DNA of 51,210 nt, from the NCBI RefSeq assembly GCF_000455285.1, contig NZ_HG005290.1, positions 21,979 through 73,188 on the forward strand, written 5' to 3'. The notes under the pieces are model-generated. The model was given only the letters and a program-made list of their open reading frames with translations. It searched no databases and was not told where the DNA came from. Positions 1-7,995 of the stretch are shown here, in pieces (position 1 is the stretch's first letter; each line of letters starts with the position of its first letter). Made by a program: the position numbers and the translations under genes. The stretch is from Candidatus Stoquefichus massiliensis AP9 (lineage in GTDB: Bacteria; Bacillota_I; Bacilli_A; Erysipelotrichales; Coprobacillaceae).

Positions 1-28
1 CTCATATATTAAATAAGGGAGGGTTACA

Positions 29-232
29 ATGCATTCCTTATTAACCAAAAGAGAAAAAGAAATATTCACATTATTAACACAAGGTCAATCAACAAAAGAT
101 ATTGCTGATGATTTATGCATCAGTGAAAAGACTGTGAGAAATCATATTTCAAATGTGATTCAAAAACTAGGTGTTCAATCGAGAATACAGGCTGTATTAG
201 AATTAATTAAAATGAAAGAAATTGATTTTTAG
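29..232 (+). CDS. gerE: GerE, LuxR-type sporulation transcription factor
   Basis: A stand-alone LuxR/GerE helix-turn-helix protein of 67 residues with no receiver domain. GerE is the last mother-cell regulator of sporulation, acting with sigma-K on coat and late genes. The protein is almost all DNA-binding domain: LTKREKEIF at residues 5-13, the recognition region ISEKTVRNHISN at 31-42, then QKLGVQSR. These stretches closely match what I recall of Bacillus GerE (74 aa), better than generic LuxR regulators. A strong SD (AAGGGAGGG, 15-23) precedes the ATG. The downstream order murI-gerM-phosphodiesterase also follows the Bacillus gerE-racE-gerM-ysnB region, which supports orthology. The promoter lies outside the window. 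The stop codon is inside its terminator hairpin. Confidence 0.9.
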   Translation: MHSLLTKREKEIFTLLTQGQSTKDIADDLCISEKTVRNHISNVIQKLGVQSRIQAVLELIKMKEIDF

Positions 233-250
233 AAATCAATTTCTTTTCTT
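215..250 (+). terminator. Terminator of gerE, overlapping its stop codon
   Basis: Perfect 14-bp inverted repeat (arms 215-228 and 233-246) around a 4-base loop, followed by a T-rich stretch. The last gerE codons form the 5' arm. Confidence 0.8.
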
Positions 251-271
251 TAAAAATAATGTGATATGTAT

Positions 272-277
272 TATAAT
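272..277 (+). promoter_or_regulatory. Possible -10 box for the VanY-like gene
   Basis: TATAAT at 272-277, 20 bases before the start codon and after the gerE terminator. The -35 region (TTTAAA near 249-254) is poor, so this is only a likely vegetative promoter. Confidence 0.4.
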
Positions 278-297
278 GGTCAAGAAAGGGTGATTGC

Positions 298-1437
298 ATG
301 AGATTGAAAACATGGCATTTGTTTTTAGTAATTATTGTTTTGTTTGGTTGCTCTTTTTATGTTGTTAATTTGAATTTTGATAAATTTTATCGTGTGAATG
401 GAATTAATAATGATAATCGTGTCTTAATTGAAAAGTATTTAGATGAAGATGAACAGACATATTTGGTAGAAAATCAAATTCCTATTCATCAGTTTATTGA
501 CTATATAGAATATGATGATTTTCATTTATCTAATTATCAATATTATAATTTCTTGGATGATTCAGGACGCTATAGCAAAATATCTGATATCTTAAAAACA
601 GGAAATAGTTTATCAACAAGATTAAATTATTTATATAAAAGTCATGCACAAAATGAAGCAAAAACACTCATTGATAAAGCATTAGAAATGGCTTTTTTAA
701 ATGAAGAGAATTTTCGTTTTGATTACATAGATTTGTATGTTGCGTTGAAACCATTATATCGTGAAACTGATTATTCTTATATTCAGGATAGTGAAATATA
801 TGTTGAAAAATTAAATAATCTTGGTATTAAAGACAGCAATGAAGTGAAAGAAACAATAAAAATGTTAGCAACTGCATATAATCAAAAGAGTTTAAAAGCT
901 TTACTTATGGAGGAATTACCTAAGGGAACAGAGATTGTATATAATCCCTATGAATTATCAACTATTGTTGATCAGCATCATTATATTGGTCAATATGAAC
1001 CAAATGGGTTACTTTTAACTCAAGATATTCCTAGAGTGAGATATGCAATGTATTTGCAAAGTGATGCCTATAGTGCACTATTAAAGATGTATGAAGAAAT
1101 AAGTAAGACATATAGTGGTTTTCTTCTAAGAGAGGCTTATTTGTCACCTAAGACATTATCAGCTAAAGAAGTTGGTTACAATGAATATCAGTTAGGTTTA
1201 ACAATATGTATCACTCAGTCACAAAAAGCATATAAAGATTTTGAAACAACAGAAATGTCAAAATGGCTACAGGAACATGCGTATGAATATGGTTTTATTC
1301 TACGTTATCCACAACATAAAGCTTCTATAACAAATCATGCTTATGATGCACATATTTATCGTTATGTTGGAAAGTCTTTAGCTAAATCTTTGCATGATTC
1401 AGAAATGACATTAGAAGAATATCATAATCAATCATAA
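298..1437 (+). CDS. VanY-family D,D-carboxypeptidase-like protein, probably catalytically dead
   Basis: Membrane-anchored protein of 379 aa with an N-terminal signal anchor (residues 7-24) and a long linker region. The C-terminal domain (about 230-360) has the VanY/LAS peptidase fold signature, including GFILRYP at 332-338 and YRYVG at 354-358. VanY enzymes trim D-Ala from peptidoglycan stems with a zinc ion held by SxHxxGxAxD and ExxH motifs. Here the first motif reads NEYQLGLTIC (295-304), so the zinc His is Tyr297 and the zinc Asp is Cys304. The second motif reads DAHI (350-353), so Glu is Asp350 and the last zinc His is Ile353. All three metal ligands are therefore missing while the surrounding fold residues are kept. 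It may bind wall peptides without cutting them. It sits 15 bases before murI and may be co-transcribed with it. Confidence 0.75.
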   Translation: MRLKTWHLFLVIIVLFGCSFYVVNLNFDKFYRVNGINNDNRVLIEKYLDEDEQTYLVENQIPIHQFIDYIEYDDFHLSNYQYYNFLDDSGRYSKISDILKTGNSLSTRLNYLYKSHAQNEAKTLIDKALEMAFLNEENFRFDYIDLYVALKPLYRETDYSYIQDSEIYVEKLNNLGIKDSNEVKETIKMLATAYNQKSLKALLMEELPKGTEIVYNPYELSTIVDQHHYIGQYEPNGLLLTQDIPRVRYAMYLQSDAYSALLKMYEEISKTYSGFLLREAYLSPKTLSAKEVGYNEYQLGLTICITQSQKAYKDFETTEMSKWLQEHAYEYGFILRYPQHKASITNHAYDAHIYRYVGKSLAKSLHDSEMTLEEYHNQS

Positions 1438-1452
1438 GTTAGGAGAGAAAAT

Positions 1453-2253
1453 ATGGATAAACCAATCGGTATATTTGATTCAGGTGTTGGGGGGTTAACA
1501 GTACTTGATCATTTAAAGATGATATTACCACATGAGAATATGATTTATATTGGAGATAATATTCATTGTCCTTATGGTGAAAAAACAAAAGAACAATTAT
1601 TAAAATATACACGTGAAATCTGTGATTTCTTTATTTCACAAAATGTAAAAATGATTGTTTTAGCCTGTAATACAACAAGTGCTAATGTCTTAAATGAATT
1701 ACAGCAATTCTATCCTCAAATACCTATTGTAGGTGTTATCAACTCAACTGTTCATGATTTTTTGAGTCGGCATTTAAAACGTGTTTTGGTTATTGCAACA
1801 CATGCAACAATTCAATCTCATAAATACAAAGAAATAATCCATCACTATGATCAGTCGATTCAAGTTTATGAATTAGCTACACCTAAGCTTGTTCCTCTTG
1901 TTGAATCAGGACAATACAAAGAAGGTATTGAGGATATATTAAAAGATTATCTAAAGCCTTATATTCATCAAGTCGATTCACTTATTTTGGGATGTACACA
2001 TTATCCAATTATCTTAGATCAAATGAAAAATGTTTTCTATGATAAGGATTATATTTCTAGTAGTGAAGCAATATGCGAGGAAGTTTCTTCTTATTTATTG
2101 GTCCATCATTTGCATTGCCAATCTGAGCAGATGGGGAGTATACAGATTTATACTACGGGAAATCCACAGGAATTTCGTTATTCTTCAGAAGGATTCTTTG
2201 ATTATCAGAATTTAGAAATTCAATATTTAGATTTTAAAAGTGAAATTTTATAG
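1453..2253 (+). CDS. murI: Glutamate racemase
   Basis: Converts L- to D-glutamate for the peptidoglycan stem peptide; cytoplasmic. It has 266 residues, normal for the family. The two catalytic cysteines are visible: Cys72 in LACNTTSAN and Cys181 in LGCTHYP. The N-terminal substrate loop IGIFDSGVGGLTV (5-17) with Asp9-Ser10 is intact, as is the YIGDNIHCPYG segment. SD AGGAG at 1441-1445. The gene is followed by its own hairpin but stays next to gerM, as racE does in Bacillus; in that genus rph and the XTP pyrophosphatase gene lie further along, and both are absent here. Confidence 0.95.
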   Translation: MDKPIGIFDSGVGGLTVLDHLKMILPHENMIYIGDNIHCPYGEKTKEQLLKYTREICDFFISQNVKMIVLACNTTSANVLNELQQFYPQIPIVGVINSTVHDFLSRHLKRVLVIATHATIQSHKYKEIIHHYDQSIQVYELATPKLVPLVESGQYKEGIEDILKDYLKPYIHQVDSLILGCTHYPIILDQMKNVFYDKDYISSSEAICEEVSSYLLVHHLHCQSEQMGSIQIYTTGNPQEFRYSSEGFFDYQNLEIQYLDFKSEIL

Positions 2254-2268
2254 ATTTCACTTTTCTTG
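2236..2268 (+). terminator. Terminator after murI
   Basis: 11-bp inverted repeat (2236-2246 with 2254-2264) around a 7-base loop, with a T-rich tail. The 5' arm overlaps the end of murI. Confidence 0.7.
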
Positions 2269-2288
2269 TTCTAATTAAAAGTGATTTT

Positions 2289-2297
2289 CATATCTTA
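2289..2297 (+). promoter_or_regulatory. Possible sporulation -10 element for gerM
   Basis: CATATCTTA fits the sigma-K -10 pattern CATANNNTA and is near the sigma-E one. No convincing -35 is present at the right distance, and such words are common in AT-rich DNA, so this is weak. Confidence 0.25.
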
Positions 2298-2312
2298 TCT
2301 TGAGGTGGGATC

Positions 2313-3200
2313 ATGAAAAAGAAGATAGGTGTTATTTCTGTTTTAATCATATGTTTGACATTTGTATCATATATTTATTTGCAAAAAGATACAGAGAGTG
2401 AAAAGAATACGGATGTTTATTTGCGTACTATGGTATTTAAAGATAAAGATAATGAATTGATTCCTATTTCTGTTAATTTTCATAGTCAGGTTGAATTGGA
2501 AGAAGAAGTGAGAAATTGTATAGATTTTATGAAATCTAAAGAATTGATGAGTTATGGATTATATCCGGTATTGAGTGAGGATTTAGAAGTTGAATCGGTT
2601 GATGTTAAGGATAAATTATTAACAATCAACTTTAATGATCAATTATATTCTAATCAGGATGCATTAGATATTATTGAAGCTTTAACTTTTACGATGACTG
2701 ATAATCAGGATATTAGACAGTTAAAACTTCAAATTCAAGGAGAAGATGTTTCCTATTTACCTAATAGTACAATTCCTTTATCTTCTTTAACGCATGAACT
2801 TGGTTTAAATAATTTTGAAGAAACATCGCAACTTCTTCATCAAACAATTCCTGTTATGGTATATCATCAGAAAATTATTAATCAATATTCTTATTATGTT
2901 CCAACAACCATGAGAATAGATGAAAATGAATCATTAAAATCACAAGTTCAAACAATATTAAGTTATGTGCAAAGTAAAATTCATTTATTGGATGCGAAAT
3001 TAGAAAATGGATTATTAACAATCAATATCGATTCTAATGTTTTATTAGATAATGAAAAAATAGATCAAAATCTGGAAGATTTAATTGTCCTATCATTATC
3101 TTCATTAAAAGATGTGAAAGATGTTGAAATTAAGATTAATGGTGAAGATGTTAGAACAAAGCAATCATCACAAATTGAATATAACTATATAAAAATATAA
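2313..3200 (+). CDS. gerM: GerM-like protein with two GerM domains
   Basis: 295-residue exported protein with an N-terminal membrane anchor (about 5-23) and two tandem GerM domains (about 35-160 and 175-290). Each copy has the pattern of an internal repeat: a segment like SLxSQVxxxLxxMxS, then LLTINFNDQL or LLTINIDSNV, then a second helix-strand unit ending VKxLKLQI or VKDVEIKI followed by NGEDV. In Bacillus, GerM is a sporulation and germination lipoprotein of the forespore-mother cell channel region. I see no lipobox cysteine here: the only N-terminal Cys (Cys14) lies in the middle of the hydrophobic segment, so it is more likely a single-pass anchored protein. SD GAGGTGGG at 2302-2309. Position after murI supports the name. 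Confidence 0.8.
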   Translation: MKKKIGVISVLIICLTFVSYIYLQKDTESEKNTDVYLRTMVFKDKDNELIPISVNFHSQVELEEEVRNCIDFMKSKELMSYGLYPVLSEDLEVESVDVKDKLLTINFNDQLYSNQDALDIIEALTFTMTDNQDIRQLKLQIQGEDVSYLPNSTIPLSSLTHELGLNNFEETSQLLHQTIPVMVYHQKIINQYSYYVPTTMRIDENESLKSQVQTILSYVQSKIHLLDAKLENGLLTINIDSNVLLDNEKIDQNLEDLIVLSLSSLKDVKDVEIKINGEDVRTKQSSQIEYNYIKI

Positions 3201-3233
3201 ATATTTTTGATATAATGTTTATCGGTGATGAAT

Positions 3234-3704
3234 ATGAAGAAAATAGTAGTCATGTCTGATAATCATGGCGATGATAGAATGTTAGAATATGTGAAAGATA
3301 TGGAACCACATGCTGATTATTACGTTCATTGTGGTGACAGTGAAGCTTATTATCAAGAAATGTTAACTGGATATATATGTGTGAAAGGGAATAATGATTG
3401 GGCTTTGGATTTACCACAAGAAGCAAAATTAATCGTTGAGGATATCCCAATATTGATTACACATGGACAACATTTCAATTTTTTTAATCGAGAATTGGCA
3501 ATGAATGATTTACTAACAAGAAATCAGTGTCAAATCTTATTGTGTGGTCATACACATATTCCTCTTTTTCAACAGGATGGATCATATTATTATATTAATC
3601 CTGGGTCAACTTCTTTACCGCGTGGTGGAAGTGAAAGAAGTTATGCGATTGTGACTATTGATCATGGTAAAATTCAGTGTGAATTCAAAAAAATTGAGTT
3701 ATAA
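3234..3704 (+). CDS. YsnB/YfcE-type metallo-phosphodiesterase
   Basis: Small calcineurin-like phosphoesterase of the MJ0936/YfcE family, about 156 aa. The full set of metal ligands is present: SDNHGD near the start, HCGDSE, VKGNND, THG, and GHTHIP followed by NPGSTSLPRG. Members hydrolyse phosphodiesters with Mn or Ni; the natural substrate is unsettled. The frame is open from a GTG at 3225, but the GGTGA at 3224-3228 acts as an SD for the ATG at 3234, giving the usual MKKIVVMSDNHG start. A TATAAT at 3211-3216 lies just upstream. It occupies the place of ysnB in Bacillus. A second family member lies at 47669-48199. Confidence 0.88.
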   Translation: MKKIVVMSDNHGDDRMLEYVKDMEPHADYYVHCGDSEAYYQEMLTGYICVKGNNDWALDLPQEAKLIVEDIPILITHGQHFNFFNRELAMNDLLTRNQCQILLCGHTHIPLFQQDGSYYYINPGSTSLPRGGSERSYAIVTIDHGKIQCEFKKIEL

Positions 3705-3722
3705 TAAACTCAATTTTTTTAA
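3686..3722. terminator. Shared terminator between converging genes
   Basis: Inverted repeat AAAATTGAGTT / AACTCAATTTT (about 3688-3700 with 3707-3719) with A-tract on one side and T-tract on the other. It can end both the phosphodiesterase and the Ca2+ ATPase transcripts, whose stop codons lie inside it. Confidence 0.75.
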
Positions 3723-6325
3723 TGGACAATATGTGTTGCTTTTAGTATCTCAATAAAGAGAATAGGGGACATGCTTAATCCCAAGCCAATGATATAATGT
3801 TGCATAGGAAGTGATGTCAAGGCAAATAATGTAGATATCGGTGGAATAAATAAAACAATAGCGACTAATGCAAAAGAAATAAGAGCTGCTTTGTTTAGCA
3901 TTGGATTTGTCAATATTCCAATTTTGAAAAGTGATTTATTAGAACGCATATTGTAGGATTGAAAAACTTGAGATAAAGCCAAAACCATAAAGCAAAGTGT
4001 ACGTCCAGCTTCAAGTGAATTTAAAGAAGTTTTTCCATAATAGAAAGCAAAGAGTGATAAACCTCCAAATAATAAGCCTTGAATTATAATTCTTGCACCT
4101 AATCGATGAGCAAAAATACTTTCATCTTTATGACGAGGAGGTTCATTCATTACATCATCTTCGATTTCCTCCATACCTAAAGCAATTGCAGGTAAACTGT
4201 CAGTGACAAGATTAATCCAAAGTAATTGCATAGAAAGTAATGGAGCCTGTTTAAAAATGAGCATGGAAATAAAGACAACAAGAACTTCACCAATATTTGT
4301 TCCTAGTAGATAACCAATTGTCTTTCTAATATTCTGATAAATTCCACGTCCTTCTTTGACTGCTTCAACAATGGTTGCAAAATTATCATCCATTAATGTT
4401 AAATCGGCTGCTCCTTTGGCAACATCAGTACCAGTAATTCCCATAGCACAGCCAATATCACTTGCTTTTAAAGCTGGGGCATCATTGACACCATCGCCAG
4501 TCATAGAAACGATGGCTTTTTGTTTTTGCCAGGCTTTAACAACACGAATCTTATCTTCTGGTGAGACACGTGCATAAACGGATATATTTTGAATTCTTTC
4601 CTCTAATTGCTGATCACTTAACATTGATAATTCATTGCCAGTAATCGCTTCATCTCCATCTTGCAATATACCTAATTCTTTAGCTATAGCACAAGCTGTG
4701 ACAATATGATCGCCAGTAATCATGATAGGCTTAATGCCGGCTTTTAAGCAAGTCGAAACAGCCTCTTTTGCTTCTTGACGAGGAGGATCAATCATTCCCA
4801 CTAGACCCATAAAAGTTAATCTATTTTCGATATTTTCAATTGTTGGATCAGAAGGAATCTCATCTATATATTTATATGCCACAGCAATGACACGTAAAGC
4901 ATGGCGACTTAATTCTTCACTCATCATAATTGCATTATCTAAATCGCCCTGATGACATCTTTTCATTAATTCATCACAAGCACCTTTTGTGATTACAAGA
5001 AAACGATTGTCTTTTTTGACAATAACACTCATTAATTTACGTTCTGAATCAAAAGGCAACTCTAATACACGCGGATACTGTTTATTTAATTCTTCGATAT
5101 GAATATGATTTTTCATACATGCAGCAATGATACTTGTTTCTGTTGGGTCACCAATATGAACATCCTGACCATCAATATGGTTGACGGAACCATTTGAACA
5201 TAATGTTCCATATTTTAATAATTCAACAATATCATTAGTATTATGATCACTAATATCTTCTAAAATTTTAGCATCTGTAAAAGCCTTAACAAGAGTCATT
5301 TTATTTTGTGTTAATGTTCCTGTTTTATCAGAACATATGACACTCGTACTACCTAAAGTTTCAACAGCTGGTAATTTTTTAACAATAGCATTGCGCTTGG
5401 ACATTTTTCCAACACCAATAGATAAAACGATTGTCACAATAACAGGTAGACCTTCAGGAATAGCAGATACTGCTAAAGATACAGAAGTCATAAATATTTC
5501 AATCCATGAAATACCATCAATTAATCCAATAATAAAGATAATCATACAAATAACTATTGCCATAATTCCCAATAAACGTCCTAATTCAGCTAATTTTTCT
5601 TGTAAAGGTGTTTTGGTATCTATTTCGTTATTTAATAAACCAGCAATTTTTCCCATTTCAGTATGCATACCTGTATGTGTCACAATTGCTAGTCCTGTTC
5701 CATAGGTAATGCTACAGCCAGAGTAAATCATATTGATACGATCACCAATGGGCGCATTATCTTCAATCACCACATCGGCTTTCTTATCAACTGGTAAAGA
5801 TTCCCCTGTTAGAGCAGATTCTTCAGATTGTAGGCTAGATGATGTTATTAGTCTGGCATCAGCTGGCACAAAATCACCTGCCTCTATTTTAATTAAATCT
5901 CCAACAACCAATTCATTGGCAGCAATGACTTGTTCTTTTTTATCACGAATAACACGTGCATGTGGAGACGAGAGTGACATTAATGCTTCTAATGATCTTT
6001 CAGCTTTATTTTCCTGAAAGACGCCCATAATGGCATTTAATACAACAATCAATAGGATTAAAAAAGGTTCAAAGAAAGCTGATGCATCTTCTTCTTGAAA
6101 TGCTAATCCAAATGATATTGCTGCTGCAATTAACAAGATAATAATCATAGCATCCTTAAATTGATCTACAAATTTTTCAAGATTTGTTTTTTTCTTACCT
6201 TCCTGAAGTTGATTAAATCCGTTTTCAGCAAGGCGTTGCTTGGCTATTTCTGATGTCAGACCATCATTGGAATCTGTTTTTAAATCATGGACAACATCGT
6301 CTATGGATCGATTATATCCTTTCAT
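3719..6325 (-). CDS. P-type Ca2+-transporting ATPase (P2A, SERCA-like)
   Basis: Ten-helix cation pump of 868 aa that uses ATP to export Ca2+. Seen: N-terminal cation-ATPase domain, actuator motif TGES, TM4 ion-binding motif AIPEGLPV, phosphorylation motif DKTGTLTQNK (about residue 333), and hinge TGDGVNDAPALK. TM6 carries NLVTDSLPAIALGMEE, with the Asn and Asp residues typical of calcium coordination in P2A pumps. Length and motifs match bacterial LMCA1-type pumps. SD AGGAGG (complement of 6333-6338) before the ATG. It stands alone on the minus strand and converges with the phosphodiesterase gene. Ion specificity (Ca2+ versus Mn2+) is inferred from the subfamily. Confidence 0.92.
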   Translation of the reverse strand: MKGYNRSIDDVVHDLKTDSNDGLTSEIAKQRLAENGFNQLQEGKKKTNLEKFVDQFKDAMIIILLIAAAISFGLAFQEEDASAFFEPFLILLIVVLNAIMGVFQENKAERSLEALMSLSSPHARVIRDKKEQVIAANELVVGDLIKIEAGDFVPADARLITSSSLQSEESALTGESLPVDKKADVVIEDNAPIGDRINMIYSGCSITYGTGLAIVTHTGMHTEMGKIAGLLNNEIDTKTPLQEKLAELGRLLGIMAIVICMIIFIIGLIDGISWIEIFMTSVSLAVSAIPEGLPVIVTIVLSIGVGKMSKRNAIVKKLPAVETLGSTSVICSDKTGTLTQNKMTLVKAFTDAKILEDISDHNTNDIVELLKYGTLCSNGSVNHIDGQDVHIGDPTETSIIAACMKNHIHIEELNKQYPRVLELPFDSERKLMSVIVKKDNRFLVITKGACDELMKRCHQGDLDNAIMMSEELSRHALRVIAVAYKYIDEIPSDPTIENIENRLTFMGLVGMIDPPRQEAKEAVSTCLKAGIKPIMITGDHIVTACAIAKELGILQDGDEAITGNELSMLSDQQLEERIQNISVYARVSPEDKIRVVKAWQKQKAIVSMTGDGVNDAPALKASDIGCAMGITGTDVAKGAADLTLMDDNFATIVEAVKEGRGIYQNIRKTIGYLLGTNIGEVLVVFISMLIFKQAPLLSMQLLWINLVTDSLPAIALGMEEIEDDVMNEPPRHKDESIFAHRLGARIIIQGLLFGGLSLFAFYYGKTSLNSLEAGRTLCFMVLALSQVFQSYNMRSNKSLFKIGILTNPMLNKAALISFALVAIVLFIPPISTLFALTSLPMQHYIIGLGLSMSPILFIEILKATHIVH

Positions 6326-6457
6326 AAATGATTACCTCCTTAAAATATTTTTCTCCTTTTATTATATCACTATCTCTCTTTTTTTTAATAGAAAGCATTA
6401 TTTAAAAAAATATTTATAGGATATATTTGTATTTTTTTAAAAAATAATCAAAAAGTC

Positions 6458-6486
6458 TTGCAATATAGTTCATTATATGATATTAT
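6458..6486 (+). promoter_or_regulatory. Promoter of tRNA-Arg
   Basis: TTGCAA (6458-6463), 17-base spacer, TATTAT (6481-6486), placing the transcript start about 15-18 bases before the mature tRNA. Confidence 0.6.
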
Positions 6487-6509
6487 ATATTGGCAGTTGA
6501 AAATCAGAT

Positions 6510-6586
6510 GTCTACGTAGCTCAGCTGGATAGAGCACACGCCTTCTAAGCGTGCGGTCACAGGTTCGAATCCTGTCGTGGACGCCA
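6510..6586 (+). tRNA. tRNA-Arg (UCU anticodon)
   Basis: Complete cloverleaf of 77 bases with encoded CCA. Acceptor arm GTCTACG pairs with CGTGGAC (one G-T pair). The D arm is GCTC/GAGC. The anticodon stem CACGC/GCGTG holds loop CTTCTAA with anticodon TCT, which reads AGA. The T arm is ACAGG-TTCGAAT-CCTGT. Discriminator G, then CCA at 6584-6586. It reads the main Arg codon expected in such an AT-rich genome. Confidence 0.97.
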
Positions 6587-6596
6587 TTCAAAAATT

Positions 6597-6619
6597 AAGC
6601 CTCGTAAGAGGCTTTTTTA
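6597..6619 (+). terminator. Terminator after tRNA-Arg
   Basis: AAGCCTC (6597-6603), 4-base loop, GAGGCTT (6608-6614) and a T run. A TATAAT at 6625-6630 just after it is a likely -10 box for dgkA. Confidence 0.85.
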
Positions 6620-6654
6620 TATGTTATAATAATCATATGGAAGAGGTGAGGAGT

Positions 6655-7017
6655 ATGAAGAAAGCACCTTTTTATAAAAGTGTTGGCTATGCATGGGATG
6701 GCATTTTTGCATGTTTAAAGAAAGAAAGGAATATGAAAATACATTTATTGATGATGCTAGCAGTCATTATTTGTGGATTTATATTTTGTTTAAGTATAAT
6801 GGAGTGGATTGTGTGCGTTTTACTATTTGGATTCGTGATCTCTTTAGAAATCCTCAATACAGCTATTGAAGCTATCGTTGATATGATTAGTCCAGAATAT
6901 CATCCTCTTGCCAAACTAGCAAAAGATGCTGCGGCTGGTGCAGTTTTAGTGAGTGCTTTGATGGCTGCAATTATTGGGTTAATGATTTTTATACCGAAAT
7001 TATTAGGAGTCTTCTAA
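6655..7017 (+). CDS. dgkA: Diacylglycerol/undecaprenol kinase, DgkA family
   Basis: Small integral membrane kinase (120 aa, three transmembrane helices). Gram-positive members phosphorylate undecaprenol to recycle the lipid carrier of wall synthesis. The active-site helix NTAIEAIVDM and the segment HPLAKLAKDAAAGAVLV are intact. The frame stays open upstream into the tRNA gene, but those codons cannot be a real start: the tRNA terminator intervenes, and the SD GAGGTGAGG (6643-6651) serves the ATG at 6655. In Bacillus dgkA lies in another context, so neighbours say little. Its 3' end overlaps the stop of the opposing membrane-protein gene. Confidence 0.9.
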   Translation: MKKAPFYKSVGYAWDGIFACLKKERNMKIHLLMMLAVIICGFIFCLSIMEWIVCVLLFGFVISLEILNTAIEAIVDMISPEYHPLAKLAKDAAAGAVLVSALMAAIIGLMIFIPKLLGVF

Positions 7018-7034
7018 TTGAGAGACTCTTTTTT
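7003..7034. terminator. Shared terminator of dgkA and the 180-aa membrane protein gene
   Basis: GAGTCT (7007-7012) pairs with AGACTC (7023-7028) around a 10-base loop, followed by T6 on the plus strand. Both opposing coding ends overlap here. Confidence 0.6.
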
Positions 7035-7545
7035 CAATAATGTAGAGATAACTGCAAATAAGCAAAGTAAAGAAAATTTCTAAATAACCATTAACTCTCG
7101 TAAAAATAATAAGCAGTAAAGCTAAAAACTGTACACCCAAATCATAAAACCAATGAATCTGAATATAAATTTGTGGATAATTTAATGATAAGAAGTGATT
7201 ATAAATAAAAATGAGTCCTATAAAAACAAGGCTTGGTATCATTGAACAAAAAACATGTAATTGTGATAAAAAATCTTTTTGATTGATTGTATATGGTGCA
7301 AAAGCACCAATACTCATGAGCACTGCTGCAAAAATAATCAGAAATATTATGCTTTTTTTATGATGTTTTAATAAATGAAGAATCTTTAACATTTTGTATG
7401 CAAAAAAGATTGCTGATAATAAAGTGAATCCAATCACCAGCAGATGATATTCTGGCATGGTTGAGACACCTGTTATATTTTCATACATTAAATCAGCTCT
7501 TGAAGATACATAAATTGTGAGTAATAAAAAGAATAAATATGCCAT
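7003..7545 (-). CDS. Membrane protein of unknown function
   Basis: 180-residue polytopic membrane protein; I do not recognise the family. About five or six hydrophobic helices are visible: roughly residues 2-16, 31-50, 66-84, 100-120, 132-150 and 152-168. The sequence between helices 3 and 4 is GAFAPYTINQKDFLSQLHVFCSM; its conserved-looking Pro and His are loosely reminiscent of DUF998/Frag1-like proteins, but I would not assign it. A short charged tail EKRVSQLEDS ends the protein. SD AGAGG lies upstream (complement of about 7553-7557). It is a single gene convergent with dgkA. Confidence 0.6.
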   Translation of the reverse strand: MAYLFFLLLTIYVSSRADLMYENITGVSTMPEYHLLVIGFTLLSAIFFAYKMLKILHLLKHHKKSIIFLIIFAAVLMSIGAFAPYTINQKDFLSQLHVFCSMIPSLVFIGLIFIYNHFLSLNYPQIYIQIHWFYDLGVQFLALLLIIFTRVNGYLEIFFTLLICSYLYIIEKRVSQLEDS

Positions 7546-7641
7546 AAAAAATACCTCTTTGAAAAATTATATACTTTTTTTAAAAAATAAAAAGAAAAAA
7601 CGTAAAAAAATGCGTATATAAGAAGTAAGGAGGAAAATATT

Positions 7642-7953
7642 ATGAGAGCAATATTAGATGCACTTAATTTTGAAGTAGGAAATCCCTATGATGAAAGTTC
7701 TGAGGTTCATGTTCATTTTGAATATGAACGTTTAAGTGAAAGTGAGGTGAAATTCTTTTTACATGTGTATGTGGGAATTGAAGAGATTGATGATTTTAGG
7801 TTTTATTTAAAGATGATTTATATTATTGATTGTGAAGATGATATATTTGAAAATGATGATGAAATGATTGAAAAATCTATTCATTGTATGATTCCAACTT
7901 TAACGCAAATGATTATAACTTTAGATAATGTAATGAAAGAAGAAGGACAATAA
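7642..7953 (+). CDS. Small acidic protein of unknown function
   Basis: 103 residues, strongly acidic (many Asp/Glu, pI clearly low), no signal peptide and no membrane segment. The N-terminal half looks beta-rich (HVHFEYERL, VKFFLHVYVGIEEI, FRFYLKMIYII), then an acidic stretch ECEDDIFENDDE-like region (about 72-84) and a C-terminal helix. I do not recognise the family. It has a strong SD (AAGGAGG at 7627-7633) and ends inside a strong terminator, so it is a separate unit placed right in front of the dipicolinate genes. A link to sporulation is possible by position only. Confidence 0.6.
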   Translation: MRAILDALNFEVGNPYDESSEVHVHFEYERLSESEVKFFLHVYVGIEEIDDFRFYLKMIYIIDCEDDIFENDDEMIEKSIHCMIPTLTQMIITLDNVMKEEGQ

Positions 7954-7970
7954 TGTCTTTCTTCTTTCAC
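7935..7970 (+). terminator. Strong hairpin at the end of the 103-aa gene
   Basis: 15-bp stem (7935-7949 with 7955-7969, one G-T pair) closed by a short ATAA-type loop. The 3' arm is pyrimidine-rich; there is only a weak T tract after it. The hairpin covers the stop codon, and covers an ATG at 7953 that could otherwise be mistaken for the dpaA start. Confidence 0.7.
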
Positions 7971-7995
7971 ATTTTAGGTATTTTGACATACTCTA
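7969..7995 (+). promoter_or_regulatory. Probable sigma-K promoter for dpaA-dpaB-dapA
   Basis: AC (7969-7970), 16 bases, CATACTCTA (7987-7995): an exact match to the Bacillus sigma-K pattern AC-N16-CATANNNTA. In Bacillus the orthologous spoVF operon is sigma-K dependent, and this window also encodes sigma-K. Transcription would begin near 8001-8003, a few bases before the GTG start. Confidence 0.6.

Noticed and set aside
5337-6017. Two plus-strand open frames opposite the Ca2+ ATPase gene (5337-5705, 5733-6017)
   Set aside because: They are complements of a well-conserved ATPase reading frame, without SD or recognisable protein features.
6577-6654. Longer dgkA start inside the tRNA-Arg gene
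   Set aside because: The extension crosses the tRNA terminator and the likely dgkA -10 box; SD and family alignment both support ATG 6655.
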